50,492 nt of DNA from an uncultured Peptococcaceae bacterium (lineage in GTDB: Bacteria; Bacillota; Desulfotomaculia; Desulfotomaculales; Desulfocucumaceae). The notes under the pieces were generated by a model, which did not search any database, had not been told where the DNA came from, and was given only the letters and a program-made list of their open reading frames with translations. Positions 1 through 8,984 of the stretch are shown here, in pieces (position 1 is the stretch's first letter; each line of letters starts with the position of its first letter). The stretch covers positions 1 to 50,492 of the forward strand of contig CATZDY010000005.1 of NCBI GenBank assembly GCA_958417755.1, in the 5' to 3' direction. A program made the position numbers and the translations under genes.

Positions 1-145
1 AATTATAAAACAATCAATGGACTAAGAGAATTAAAAATGTTGGATTGGTTTTAGATATATCTGGGCTAAATGCCCGACTTTTTGTGCCACAAAGCAGAAG
101 GAACATTTAACAGGTGCGCAGAAACTACCCTTCGAGGTGATTTTC

Positions 146-379
146 ATGAAAATGAAAAACTTAGCACAAGAAATGCAAGAGATGCTTGCCGAAATAAAGC
201 ATCTACTGATACAAATAGACGAGACAAAGGATTGCAGGAAAAAAAGTGGCTGTAACTATGAAGAAAGGAACTGCAGATACTTCAATTGGGGAAGATGGAT
301 CAGTTGGATGTATGGAATAAATTGGGAAAATGGGATGTGTAAGAAGATACCAGCTTCTAGGGAGGCTGGTTTTTTGTAA
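146..379 (+). CDS. small hypothetical protein
   Basis: This reading frame of about 77 residues starts at an ATG eight bases after GAGGTG, a fair ribosome site. The first 25 residues are a charged, Leu/Ile-rich amphipathic helix; the rest is rich in Cys, Tyr and Trp. The frame runs through the strong terminator at 349-376, so the true gene may end earlier or its 3' part may be disrupted. A second small frame of 20 codons starts at 257. I do not recognise a family. It could be the tail of an element that continues to the left. Confidence 0.3.
   Translation: MKMKNLAQEMQEMLAEIKHLLIQIDETKDCRKKSGCNYEERNCRYFNWGRWISWMYGINWENGMCKKIPASREAGFL
349..376 (+). terminator. intrinsic terminator
   Basis: A 9-bp stem beginning ACCAGC and closing with GCTGGT, with a 4-base loop, is followed by a run of T. 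It ends transcription of whatever precedes the Spo0E-XRE gene. Confidence 0.8.
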
Positions 380-411
380 GTACAGCTTTATTATTTATAA
401 TACCTCAAAAT

Positions 412-439
412 TTGTAGTAGCGTATCATGTTCCTATAAT
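412..439 (+). promoter_or_regulatory. sigma-A type promoter
   Basis: TTGTAG at 412-417 and TATAAT at 434-439 are separated by 16 bases. The predicted transcript start is only about 12 bases before the ATG at 458, which leaves almost no 5' leader. Confidence 0.55.
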
Positions 440-457
440 AAAGACAAATTATCTAAT

Positions 458-856
458 ATGCGAAATTTGTCGAGAGAAATTGAAGATTTACGACAGAAAA
501 TGAACGAAATCACAAGGCTAAAAGGTATGGATAGCAAAGAATTCGTTAAGTTGAGTGCTCGTATGGATGAGCTTGTGAGTGAATATTATAAGTTGCAGAA
601 AATTGGAGTTGGTGTCGAAGTACCTAGAAACTTGCACCAGCAGGATACCCCTAACATAGGGTATGATTATATAGGGTGGAATATAGAAAAACTATCCAGG
701 GAAAAAGGAATATCAAGAAAACAATTGGCAGAGCTTATTGGAATCACTGACAAGCATCTATACAAAATTATCACTGGAAAGCAAAAGGCTAAAATGGCGG
801 TATTGGTGAGGATTGCAAGGACGTTAGGAGTAAGTATTAATATTATTTTAGAATAG
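458..856 (+). CDS. Spo0E-like domain fused to XRE helix-turn-helix
   Basis: A protein of 132 residues in two parts. Residues 1-47 resemble the Spo0E family of short aspartyl-phosphate phosphatases: a two-helix hairpin with the signature S-x3-D-x-L at 'SARMDELVSEYY'. Members of that family remove phosphate from Spo0A~P. Residues about 73-132 form an XRE DNA-binding domain with the pattern RKQLAELIGITDKHLYKI. The two are joined by a short Pro/Gln linker. Spo0E proteins are normally stand-alone and 50-90 residues long, so the fusion is unusual. It suggests a transcription factor that also contacts a response regulator, or an XRE protein with a dimerising hairpin. A good promoter lies just upstream, but no clear Shine-Dalgarno is seen. 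The XRE call is firm; the phosphatase activity is inference. Confidence 0.75.
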   Translation: MRNLSREIEDLRQKMNEITRLKGMDSKEFVKLSARMDELVSEYYKLQKIGVGVEVPRNLHQQDTPNIGYDYIGWNIEKLSREKGISRKQLAELIGITDKHLYKIITGKQKAKMAVLVRIARTLGVSINIILE

Positions 857-901
857 TCTTATTTTTAGCATGTTTAGACTAGCAGAATGGAAGGAGTATA
901 G

Positions 902-1084
902 ATGAAAAAAGAAACAAACTTATTAACCATAAAAGAAGTTGATAATTACATAAGAATATATGGGAATGAATTTGTGATTAGTCTATTGAAAGGAGAAGAG
1001 TATTTGCTTACATATACAAATAAAATATTGAAAAAGGCTGTGAAGGAATCCAAGAAAGTGAAGTGGAAAAGACAAATAAGCTGA
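902..1084 (+). CDS. small hypothetical protein, 60 aa
   Basis: The ATG is preceded by a strong ribosome site (GGAAGGAG, seven bases upstream), and the frame is followed within 20 bases by a terminator, so it is probably a real small gene. It follows the Spo0E-XRE gene by 45 bases and is probably co-transcribed with it. The product is basic at its C terminus (Lys-rich) with a central Tyr/Leu-rich stretch, and has no signal peptide or cysteines. I recognise no family; a small regulatory partner of the preceding DNA-binding protein is one possibility. Confidence 0.55.
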   Translation: MKKETNLLTIKEVDNYIRIYGNEFVISLLKGEEYLLTYTNKILKKAVKESKKVKWKRQIS

Positions 1085-1097
1085 TAGAATGAGAGGA

Positions 1098-1126
1098 AAG
1101 CACTGATATAAAAACCAGTGCTTTTT
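1098..1126 (+). terminator. intrinsic terminator
   Basis: An 8-bp perfect stem AAGCACTG / CAGTGCTT with a 10-base loop is followed by five T. It closes the two-gene unit 458-1084. Confidence 0.8.
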
Positions 1127-1746
1127 AGGTAACAAAAAAGGTAACGAAAATAACATAACATGTAGGAAATGCTGCAAAAATATGACTCCAAATCATTCCA
1201 GAGGATAAATAAGAACAGATGAAAACCTTAATTTTCTGCAATTCCTGGGTGTACGGAAAATATAGGAAAAATGACTCTTGGATTTTCTACATACCCTATA
1301 TTACTTTTATCCTGACCTTGATTGGTGATGATTGCAAAAGGTTCATTGTGTCCCTACAAAAAGTCCAGGAATATCCAAAGGCAGTTTAGAGAATTTGTTG
1401 AGGGCAACTCAAAAAATTGGTTTTTTAAAACAATAAGAAATCCAAATATTGGCGATTAAGGGAAAGAGTAGGGGAATTTAAAACCATTGTTTTTCCTTGG
1501 AAGGGTATTTATATTTTGATGAAAACAGCTTATCATAGATGCATATGATAATGCTATGGCTGTTGGATCAACAGCGTGATAGGTAGTAGTAAATAAAAAA
1601 GATAGAAGTAGAAATTTTTATTATTTGGTAGTAAAATATAAAACACGGCTTAATAAAGTTTACGAATGTAGTGGAACCTGCATGAAGAGTAAGCAGATAA
1701 TTGGGAATTTGTAGATCAATGATTGTCTTAAAACGATCCCTTCCCA
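1127..1746. other. no gene recognised
   Basis: This AT-rich stretch has no frame with a credible ribosome site. It has scattered stops in all frames and nothing resembling a structured RNA. It presumably holds the promoter of the following kinase gene, but I cannot fix its position. Confidence 0.4.
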
Positions 1747-4554
1747 ATGGTCAATATGCAAAGGACAAGGTATGTAAACATGATACATGGGGCGAAAAGA
1801 TTTTTCATATACATGATCATTGTCCTTCTACTACTGGGAACCAACTGCCCTGCTGTATTTGCCACTGAAGAAAAAGATACTTTGGTCCTAACAGTGGCTT
1901 TTCCAGAGGCCAAGGGGCTCAACGAAGTATATGAAGACGGTACCTATGGGGGCTGTGTGTATGATTGGTTGGAGGAAATCGCCAAATATACTGGCTGGCA
2001 ATATGAATTTGTTACGGGTGATTCCAGTGAATTACTAGTTGGCATGCAAGCAGGGGCCTATGATTTAATGGGGGGCATGTTTTATCAAAAAGAGCTTGAG
2101 AAATATTACAATTACCCCAAATATATCATGGGCTCAAACTATTCTTTGCTCATTTATCGCCAAAATGATGAGACCATCAAAAGCTTTGACTATAACACAT
2201 TAAACGGCAAGCGGATTGGGGTTTTAAAAAAGGCTACTGCCAAAATCGAACGCTTACAGAAATTTCTTAGCTTCAATAACCTTGATTGCCAGTTGATTGC
2301 CTATGATGATTTAGAGGCCTATGAAAATTGTCTTGATACCCATGAAGTGGATCTGCTTTTTGGCAGTGATGTTTACATGAAAGACAATTACAATGTGGCA
2401 GCGAAAATCGAAGGGGATCCTTATTATATTGTGACCAAGAAAGATAGGCCGGATTTGTGCCATCAGCTGAATGAAGCTATGGATGCCATTTATGCGGCAA
2501 ATCCTAACTTTGCTCATGAACTATACAATCAATATTTCCCGGAAACATATATCAATTCCATTGATTTTACCACCCAAGAGATTGACTTTATCCGCCAAAG
2601 CGCTCCTATCCGGGTGGCAGTGGTCAAGGAACAGTATCCTATATATTATGAGAAGGACGAGGTCAAGAAGGGCATTCTGCCGGATTGTTTACAGCTGATT
2701 TCCCAACGCACAGGGCTAACCTTTAGCTATGTATATGCCAATTCTTACCAGCAGTCCATTGAGCTTGTGATCAAGGGACAAGCTGATATTGTAGGCTGTT
2801 TTATGAACAATGATCCCTCTGCCGCCTCCTATGGTCTAGCGCGAACCAGAAGTTACGCCACATTGGACTCTATCATCCTGCGCAACAAACAAGGGGTTGT
2901 GTCTGATGCTAGTCTGGTGATGGCTGTGCCTAATGGGCGGGACTTAAAGCCTCTTAGGACAGAGGATACCATTCGATATTATGACCGATATGAGACCTGT
3001 CTACGGGCTGTAAACGCTGGTGCGGCAGATTATACGCGAATGCCAGCAGCCTTTGTGGAGGATATGTATCTCAAAGACTATTATGCCAATATCACCATGA
3101 TGGCTGATACCAATCTGGTGGAGGAAATGACCTTAGCCCTCCCTCTGCCAGTCAATGTGCCGCTATATTCTGTATTGAGCAAGACAATCAACAACCTGTC
3201 CGCCGAGGAGCTTGACTATATCCTTGCGCAAGATCTCCTGACCATTCAAAAAAGATCAGTGACCCTTAAAACTTTGCTTTATACCAATCCTTTGACCATG
3301 CTTGTTGTTTGTGTGGGATTTATCCTGTTGCTTTCTATGATTATTTTGTTATTCACCCGCTACAAGATGAACAATAAAATGATGGGGATAAAGCTGGAAA
3401 AGGCGGAAGAAACCAGCAAGGCTAAGTCGGATTTTCTTTCTCGAATGTCCCATGAAATTCGCACCCCTATGAACGCCATCATTGGGCTAACAAGCCTCAC
3501 CCGGATGTCGGATGAAATCACGCCTGGGGTGAAGCAAAATTTGGATAAAATCAATAGCTCAGCCCAGTTTCTCCTTTCCTTGCTCAATGATGTGCTGGAT
3601 ATGTCTAAAATCGAGAGCCAGAAGATGAAAATTGAAAGTATTCCCTTTGATTTAATCGTAGTGGCAGAACAGATGAAAAACATGTTTACCATTCAGGCGG
3701 AAAACAAAGGCCTTACACTGACCATTCATGTGGATTTGGTTGATTCATTGTTTGTGGGGGATGAAATACGTATCAAGCAAATCTTGACCAATCTATTGTC
3801 CAATGCTTGCAAGTATACCAATCAAGGGGGAGCTGTTTTACTGTCCGTAACAGAACAAAACCGGATCACTGAAAAGGCAACCATAGTTTTTTGTGTGAAA
3901 GACACTGGCATTGGCATTAAGGGAGAGGATCTGGAACGAATATTCCATTCCTTTGAGCAGCTGGAAAATAGCAATCACAATGCCCCGGGCACTGGATTGG
4001 GTTTGGCCATTACCAGCAATTTGGTGCAGCTCATGGGGGGTGAGCTAAAAGTAAAAAGTCAACCCCAAAAGGGATCAGCGTTTTATTTTGCCATTCAGCT
4101 ACCTGTTTTTCAGGGAACTTTGCCCTCTGCCCAGAAAGAGGCAGAGGATAACCCGGAGGTTTCGCTGCAGGGCTTGCATGTACTTTTGGTTGAGGATAAT
4201 GATATTAATGCTGAAATTGCCATGGAACTGTTGGAAATGCAAGATGTAATGGTGGAAAGGGCGGCAGACGGTGCCCAGGCAGTGGCGTTGTTTGCCCAAA
4301 AGCCAGAGGGATATTTTGACCTGATTCTCATGGATATCAACATGCCTGTGAAGAATGGTCTCATGGCCACAGAGGAAATTCGGGCTATGCAGCGGGCTGA
4401 TGCTAACATCATTCCCATATTGGCCATGACTGCCAATACCTTTCAAGAGGACAGGGAGAAAGCAATGGCAGCGGGCATGACTGGATTTCTCCCCAAACCC
4501 TTTGATGTGAATCAGTTGTATCAAGCGCTACGTCAATCCATGAACAAGAAATAA
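1747..4554 (+). CDS. hybrid sensor histidine kinase with two SBP_bac_3 domains
   Basis: A membrane sensor of about 930 residues. A signal peptide or signal anchor (residues about 12-40) leads two tandem solute-binding domains of the amino-acid type (SBP_bac_3, about 45-265 and 285-495). One transmembrane helix (about 516-538) follows, then HisKA with phospho-acceptor His569 in the motif SHEIRTPMNA, a HATPase domain (N-box LSNACKY, then DTGIGI and GTGLGLA), and a C-terminal receiver (about 810-930) with phospho-acceptor Asp863 in LMDINMP. This is the BvgS/EvgS-like design in which ligand binding outside controls phosphorelay inside. There is no HPt domain and no neighbouring response regulator, so partners are elsewhere. 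The start is uncertain: the ATG at 1780, after AAGGACAAGG, has the better ribosome site and gives a cleaner signal peptide than 1747. The gene ends with a terminator at 4646. Confidence 0.93.
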   Translation: MVNMQRTRYVNMIHGAKRFFIYMIIVLLLLGTNCPAVFATEEKDTLVLTVAFPEAKGLNEVYEDGTYGGCVYDWLEEIAKYTGWQYEFVTGDSSELLVGMQAGAYDLMGGMFYQKELEKYYNYPKYIMGSNYSLLIYRQNDETIKSFDYNTLNGKRIGVLKKATAKIERLQKFLSFNNLDCQLIAYDDLEAYENCLDTHEVDLLFGSDVYMKDNYNVAAKIEGDPYYIVTKKDRPDLCHQLNEAMDAIYAANPNFAHELYNQYFPETYINSIDFTTQEIDFIRQSAPIRVAVVKEQYPIYYEKDEVKKGILPDCLQLISQRTGLTFSYVYANSYQQSIELVIKGQADIVGCFMNNDPSAASYGLARTRSYATLDSIILRNKQGVVSDASLVMAVPNGRDLKPLRTEDTIRYYDRYETCLRAVNAGAADYTRMPAAFVEDMYLKDYYANITMMADTNLVEEMTLALPLPVNVPLYSVLSKTINNLSAEELDYILAQDLLTIQKRSVTLKTLLYTNPLTMLVVCVGFILLLSMIILLFTRYKMNNKMMGIKLEKAEETSKAKSDFLSRMSHEIRTPMNAIIGLTSLTRMSDEITPGVKQNLDKINSSAQFLLSLLNDVLDMSKIESQKMKIESIPFDLIVVAEQMKNMFTIQAENKGLTLTIHVDLVDSLFVGDEIRIKQILTNLLSNACKYTNQGGAVLLSVTEQNRITEKATIVFCVKDTGIGIKGEDLERIFHSFEQLENSNHNAPGTGLGLAITSNLVQLMGGELKVKSQPQKGSAFYFAIQLPVFQGTLPSAQKEAEDNPEVSLQGLHVLLVEDNDINAEIAMELLEMQDVMVERAADGAQAVALFAQKPEGYFDLILMDINMPVKNGLMATEEIRAMQRADANIIPILAMTANTFQEDREKAMAAGMTGFLPKPFDVNQLYQALRQSMNKK

Positions 4555-4645
4555 ATCCTGGTGCTTGATTTTGCATTGTATGTGATGAATCATGTGATGA
4601 ATGAAAGAATTCACTTGCATAGAAAGAAATAGGTATTTTCACGAT

Positions 4646-4697
4646 AAAAAGAGCTGGTTTAAAACATCTCCAGTCAGATGCCCTAAACAGCTCTTTT
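4646..4697. terminator. bidirectional terminator
   Basis: A long stem AAAAAGAGCTG / CAGCTCTTTTT encloses a second small hairpin, with A and T runs on both sides. It can serve the kinase gene on the plus strand and the cupin gene on the minus strand. Confidence 0.75.
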
Positions 4698-4787
4698 TGC
4701 TGCATTCCTTGGTATCGCAAGCGAATGTGCTGCTGAAAATTTTACCAGCAATTTTGCTTATTTCTTAAAAACTGGGAAAAAAGGGCT

Positions 4788-5102
4788 TTACGCCTTGATG
4801 GATAAATTAAGCATAATGGTGGTGCCATCCCAATGGTTCCAGATGGAATGGGGCATAGCGCCCTTGACATAAAAGGATTCATTCTCTTTGATTAAGATTT
4901 CTTCTTGTTCCAGTTTTACCTTGGCCTCGCCTTTTACCACCACAAACAAATGATTGTGGGCATGGGTATGTTGTTCCTGGGGGCCGCCTCCTTGTTTGCC
5001 CAAATAGGCGATGGACCCGTCCAGCAGTTCTCCCATATGGTCAAATAATTTTTTAGCGGAAAAATTAATATGTTGTGGGGGGGTCATAAATTCTGCCATC
5101 AT
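4788..5102 (-). CDS. cupin-domain protein
   Basis: A single-domain cupin of 104 residues. The metal-binding first motif is visible as G-x5-HTHAHNH with the following G at residues 37-61, and the second motif is PHSIWNH near residue 83. The fold is a small beta-barrel that binds a divalent metal or small ligand. Small cupins like this act as sugar or metabolite binding or isomerase-like proteins, but the substrate cannot be read from sequence. The start is fixed by AAAGGAG six bases before ATGATG. It stands alone between a bidirectional terminator and a broken acetyltransferase gene on the same strand, with only about 25 bases separating it from that gene's restored stop, so the two may once have formed an operon. 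Confidence 0.85.
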   Translation of the reverse strand: MMAEFMTPPQHINFSAKKLFDHMGELLDGSIAYLGKQGGGPQEQHTHAHNHLFVVVKGEAKVKLEQEEILIKENESFYVKGAMPHSIWNHWDGTTIMLNLSIKA

Positions 5103-5125
5103 GTATGTCTCCTTTGATTTCTTTT

Positions 5126-5715
5126 TTAAGGCAATTGAATGAATTTACAGCATTTGTCCATCATCTCTTCCAATACATGTTCCTTCATCTTTCCCAAGGG
5201 AAGAAAGGGCTTGGGAGCCCCTTCCTGTTGACCAATGTTTTTTTCAAACCACCTGACATCATGCCAGGTTCCGTTCTTATAGCCTGTGAAATTCCCACTG
5301 GCTGAAATCCAAAAAAGGTATGCAAATTTTCACTGCTGTGATTGGGAACCGTAACCCCGGCGTAAACATTTTGGACATTTTGCAGGGTCAATATAGCAAG
5401 CAAAGCAGCATAAAGGGCTTTGCCAATGCCTTGGTGTACATAGGTAGGGTCAAGGTATATTGATAGTTCAGCATTCCACTGATAAGCCGCCCGTTCCATT
5501 TGTTTATGGGCATAGGCATACCCCACAATTGTTTGGTCAATCAGACAAACCAAATAGGGGTACATTTCTGTAATGGAGCGGATCCGGGCCTGGAAGGCAG
5601 CAAGGCTGGGGACTTCATATTCAAAGGTAATGGCTGTTTTTTGGATATAAGGGGCATAGATGGCTAGGATGTGAGCAGCATCTGCTTCAGTGGCCTGGCG
5701 AATTTTCTTAGACAT
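5126..5715 (-). pseudogene. GNAT N-acetyltransferase (Pat/MnaT-like), frameshifted
   Basis: The N-terminal 160 residues are a clear GNAT of the phosphinothricin/methionine-sulfone acetyltransferase type: IRQAT at the start, the strand ending in FEYEVPS, and the acetyl-CoA loop YVHQGIGKALY. After FGFQPVG the frame goes out of phase. The -1 frame then continues with the family's usual C-terminal signature GYKNGTWHDVRWFEK and extends to a stop at 5126. Adding one G to the GGG run near 5302 (plus coordinates) restores a single frame. The uncorrected frame ends at 5185 with an atypical tail. The true start is the ATG at 5715; the longer upstream frame has no family match. It is either a recent pseudogene or a homopolymer sequencing error. 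Confidence 0.8.
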
Positions 5716-5852
5716 GCTTTTATTGTACCGAACAACCCCAGGTTTTACAAGACAAATCCCGCTCCAGGGGTAGGGCAAAAGGGTACCCTGTTTGTCAAGC
5801 ATCTCCCTTGGACGAACAAGAACCTATTCGGTTATGGGACATTGGATAAGGG

Positions 5853-6000
5853 TTAAGTGAGCCAATAGTGGGCGCAATCTTTGGTTCTATTCATAAAGCC
5901 ATAGGCAAGCAAATATCTTTTGATTGTGGGAAAATATTCATACATGGAGGGTAAAATTTGATTGACCTCTTTTTCGGAATATTGCTTGTTTGGTTGTTCT
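5853..6000 (-). pseudogene. DUF2087 C-terminal fragment
   Basis: Reading on the minus strand toward 5853, the last 45 residues match the DUF2087 pattern: YSEKEVNQIL, an aromatic spacer, then LLAYGFMNRTKD and a Tyr-Trp end. DUF2087 is normally attached to an N-terminal DNA-binding domain in transcriptional regulators. Here the upstream sequence (6000-6300) does not continue the family, so only the tail remains. No ribosome site or start can be assigned. Confidence 0.6.
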
Positions 6001-6270
6001 GCTATTTTGGCCTGGTTGTGAATGGAGATTATGTCATTTTTTCCAGCAGAGGAGTTTTCAAATACCGCTGGTATACAGCTAGATACAGCTTGGCTATTTG
6101 GCCTTTTCCCGAAACATAAACTTTTGGTGTCGTACAGTAGAGGTGGAAATCCCCAGCTTAGTGTATGCTGAAAAACAAGATTTAAGCAATGTAAGCTCCT
6201 AAACTGACGTGGGGCGGAACCTGTTTTCAGATTTCTGCCCCATGTACTTTTCTTCCAGGGGGTGCAGAGA

Positions 6271-6615
6271 TTATTCTTCCACCCCCTCATTCTCAAAGAA
6301 TTGTGCAACTGTCATACATTTGGGATGTTCCATTTCAAGGCTTAGAAAATCCTTATCCCCTGTGAGAATAATATCCACATCAGATACGATAGCTACATTT
6401 AAAATCGGCTGGTCTTTTGCGTCGCGTATCAGCTTTTCCACATGGTCTACCGCTGGAATCAGCTTATAGGACATTTCCGCAAGCAACACTTCCGCATCCG
6501 GTAGAAACTTAGAGGCTTTCCGTTTCAGAATATCCCGCAATTCCACAATGTTGCGGTCACATAAGATAATTTCGTGGTTGTCTGTAACAGTATGCCACCT
6601 TCCCCAAAACCGCAA
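6271..6615 (-). pseudogene. PIN-domain (PilT-like) protein, N terminus missing
   Basis: The C-terminal two thirds of a PIN ribonuclease of the VapC-like COG1569 type are present: HEIILCD, the helix ILKRKASKFL, and the acidic SDVDIILTGDKDFL region holding two of the metal-binding residues. The first about 30 residues, including the first catalytic Asp of the usual MxVLxDTNV motif, are absent. Instead the frame opens into unrelated DNA at about 6590 with only a TTG codon and no ribosome site. It is therefore probably non-functional. No antitoxin gene is present beside it. The junction near 6590 marks a deletion or insertion boundary. Confidence 0.7.
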
Positions 6616-6814
6616 GAGGCAGGGCAGACTTTACGGGCAGGGGCTGACAGGGGGCCAGCGCGGAAAAATAGGTGCAAAAATGGAGGTCAAGAAAACGGCC
6701 ATACGTGCCGAGAACATGGCAAAATGGCGTACGCTCTCACCCGCAACTTGTCAAAACAGGATCCGCAGAAAGGCACGTTACTGACCGTGCTATTTGAGAA
6801 TTATTTGATGATAC

Positions 6815-6842
6815 AAAACGGAGGCTATAAGGTCTCCGTTTT
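6815..6842 (+). terminator. intrinsic terminator-like hairpin
   Basis: A 9-bp perfect stem AAAACGGAG / CTCCGTTTT with a 10-base loop; T residues lie within and after the 3' arm. It lies upstream of the marR gene and isolates it from the remnants to the left. Confidence 0.6.
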
Positions 6843-6885
6843 ACTTTGGGGCTTTACAAAAACAAGTGCAGGTGTCATACTTAAT

Positions 6886-6905
6886 ATAGTCAAATATCAG
6901 ACTAT
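6886..6905. promoter_or_regulatory. probable MarR operator
   Basis: The inverted repeat ATAGTC-8 bases-GACTAT lies 28 bases before the marR start, with a second partial copy (ATCAAATATC) directly downstream. MarR proteins usually bind 16-20 bp palindromes in their own promoter, so autoregulation is a reasonable inference. Confidence 0.5.
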
Positions 6906-6933
6906 CAAATATCGTACTGAACAGGGGTACTAT

Positions 6934-7395
6934 ATGAACAGAGAGAGTGTTAATACCTATGTCAATAGGTATTGCCGGTTGCGGGATAAGCAATATGCTG
7001 CTTATGAGGGGTATGCCAGAAAACATGGTTTAACCACAAAGGAACTGTTTATTTTGGATATCATTTACTTTGCAGAAAATGGCTGTACGCAGGCAGGGAT
7101 TTGTGAACGGCTTTCGGCCACAAAGCAGACCGTCAGTGCTGCAATTAAAAAATTCTGGAAAAGTGGCTACATCGCTTTCGAGGAATCCAAAATTGACCGG
7201 CGCAACAAGATTATACGCTTCACTGCGACTGGCAGAGAATATGTGGCACGTATTATTCCCCCCGCTGCACAAGCGGAGAATGACGCGATGGCAGAGTTGA
7301 GCGACGAACAACAAGCGGCTTTGGTACAGTTGACCGATTTTTTTTCTGAGCAAATGCGTTTGAAATTTGAAGCAATTCAGGAGGATTCACAATGA
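6934..7395 (+). CDS. MarR-family transcriptional regulator
   Basis: A protein of 153 residues with a winged helix-turn-helix: the recognition segment reads TQAGICERLSATKQTVSAAIKKF and the wing KIDRRNKIIRFTATGRE, both typical of MarR. Helices flanking the domain (residues 1-35 and 115-150) would form the dimer. The start at 6934 is chosen because the family similarity begins there; the open frame extends further upstream but only into remnant DNA and through a terminator. The stop overlaps the start of the next gene by four bases, so the two are translated together. This regulator, a DUF1848 gene and a SplB-like radical SAM gene form a recurring cassette in gut clostridia, as I recall it. Confidence 0.85.
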   Translation: MNRESVNTYVNRYCRLRDKQYAAYEGYARKHGLTTKELFILDIIYFAENGCTQAGICERLSATKQTVSAAIKKFWKSGYIAFEESKIDRRNKIIRFTATGREYVARIIPPAAQAENDAMAELSDEQQAALVQLTDFFSEQMRLKFEAIQEDSQ

Positions 7396-8306
7396 TTATC
7401 AATACAGGTGGACGGACAGATACAGTCCAATACTACACGCCTTGGTTGTTGAGGCGGTTTGAAGAAGACTATGTCCTTTCCCGCAATCCCTTGTTTCAAA
7501 ATAAAGTGACGCGATATGAGCTGACCCCGGATAAAGTAGACTGCGTGGTGTTCTGCTCTAAAAATTTTGCTCCCATTTTGCCGCATATCAGCAAAATCAC
7601 GGGGCGCTTTCATACCTATTTTCACTATACGATTACAGCTTACGGAAAGGATATTGAGCCGGGTGTTCCCGGTATTGACGAGAGTATCAACACCTTGATA
7701 AAACTGTCGGAGATTGTTGGTGCCTGTCGTATCGCATGGCGGTATGACCCGGTGTTGCTGACAAATGAATATCCCGTCCGGCGTCATCTGGAAACCTTTG
7801 AGCGTATGGCGGCCTGCTTATCCGGCCATATTGACCGCTGCATTTTCAGCTTTGTGGAAATGTATAAGAAGCTGCAAACCAATATGCCAGAACTGATTCC
7901 TTTGACGGAGAAGGATAAGGACGAGCTGGCGGCTGGACTTGGAGTGATTGCGGCTCAATATAAAATCCCTATCCAGACTTGCGGAACCAACGGCGATTAC
8001 ACACGCTATGGTATCTCTCCCTCCGGCTGCATGACGTTGGACATGATCGGGCGGGCAAATGGGATTCAATTCCGCAAGCTGAAACACAAAGGGCTGCGGC
8101 AGGGCTGTCATTGTATCGAGAGCCGGGATATAGGGGCATATGATACCTGTCTGAATGGCTGTAAATATTGCTATGCAAATACGAACCCACAGAAAGCCCG
8201 GGAAAATTACAAACTCCATGTGCCTGAATCCCCTCTGCTGCTGGGGCGTTTGAACCCTACCGACACCGTACAGCAAGGGGCGCAAAGGAGCTTCTTAAAG
8301 CCATGA
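7392..8306 (+). CDS. DUF1848 family protein
   Basis: A full-length DUF1848 protein of 304 residues. It opens with the hallmark MIINTGGRTD and has SRNPLF, CVVFCSKN and WRYDPVLLT blocks in order. The C-terminal part holds a Cys cluster (GCHCIESRDIG and CLNGCKYCYAN) of the CxxxCxxC type, suggesting an Fe-S cluster, perhaps shared with a radical SAM partner. The enzymatic reaction is not known to me. The start ATG follows AGGAGG by seven bases and overlaps the marR stop. Its usual partner, a SplB-like radical SAM gene, follows immediately but is broken here, so this protein may have lost its function in practice. Confidence 0.88.
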   Translation: MIINTGGRTDTVQYYTPWLLRRFEEDYVLSRNPLFQNKVTRYELTPDKVDCVVFCSKNFAPILPHISKITGRFHTYFHYTITAYGKDIEPGVPGIDESINTLIKLSEIVGACRIAWRYDPVLLTNEYPVRRHLETFERMAACLSGHIDRCIFSFVEMYKKLQTNMPELIPLTEKDKDELAAGLGVIAAQYKIPIQTCGTNGDYTRYGISPSGCMTLDMIGRANGIQFRKLKHKGLRQGCHCIESRDIGAYDTCLNGCKYCYANTNPQKARENYKLHVPESPLLLGRLNPTDTVQQGAQRSFLKP

Positions 8307-8732
8307 ATACAAACGGAATTAAGGTATTCCGGTAAAAAGCATATTATCAAAATCCAATCTTCCTGTAGGGGATTATGCGGTCAACCCTTATGTGGGGGCT
8401 GTGCCTATGCTTGTATATACTGTTATGCGTTCTTTATGAAACAATTTACCGGCCACCCGGAGCTGTGGGGAACCGTGAAATACTGGCCTGAAATCCGAAA
8501 CCCACAGAGATACGTAGGGAAGCGTTTGTTTGTTGGTTCCGTGACCGACCCAGACCTACAGGAAGAAACGAACAAGGGTGCTGCTGGAACAGCTTCAAAA
8601 CAACGGAGCGGAAATCAGCATAGTCACAAAATCCGATTTGGTGCTGCGGGACTTGGATGTAATAAAGACGTTCCCTAAGGCCCGTGTTTCGTGGTCTGTC
8701 AATACGCTTGATGAAGCGTTTCGGAAGGGATA
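8303..8732 (+). pseudogene. SplB-like radical SAM gene, frameshifted and truncated
   Basis: Three frames must be joined to read one protein. The pieces are KSILSKSNLPVGDYAVNPYVG (8336-8398), then the radical SAM motif CAYACIYCYA with KYWPEIRNPQ and VGSVTDP (to about 8555), then LLEQLQNNGAEISIVTKSD through VSWSVNTLDEAF to a stop at 8732. The N-terminal half of a SplB-like radical SAM protein is recognisable, with intact cluster cysteines, but at least two indels break it and the last 120-150 residues of the family are missing. It followed DUF1848 in the same operon. Decay is advanced, so this is not a single sequencing error. Confidence 0.8.
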
Positions 8733-8753
8733 GAGCAAAAAAGATAAAGGGAG

Positions 8754-8780
8754 CGCATGGCCAATTGGTCATGCGTTTTT
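8754..8780 (+). terminator. intrinsic terminator
   Basis: A 9-bp stem CGCATGGCC / GGTCATGCG with loop AATT is followed by five T. It closes the marR-DUF1848-splB unit. Confidence 0.85.
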
Positions 8781-8984
8781 CTAGTGTCCATACATAAAGA
8801 CAAGAAGCACTGTGAGGTGGAAGCTGAAGGTAGTAAGAGGCGTAACCTTTGACCCATGATGTAAGAAAAATACAATTCAGCGCCTTGTATCCCTTGTATC
8901 CAATGATAAAAAAGAAAAGAATGAATTACATTCGTATTCATTCTAAAAACAAAAACAGGAGGCATCTTATCTGAGGTATTAAAT

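Noticed and set aside
5853..6308. A full 151-residue protein on the minus strand
   Set aside because: Only the last 45 residues match DUF2087; the rest is unstructured and has no start signal.
6574..6933. N-terminal extension of the MarR frame
   Set aside because: It runs through a terminator and remnant DNA, has no ribosome site, and the MarR family pattern begins at 6934.
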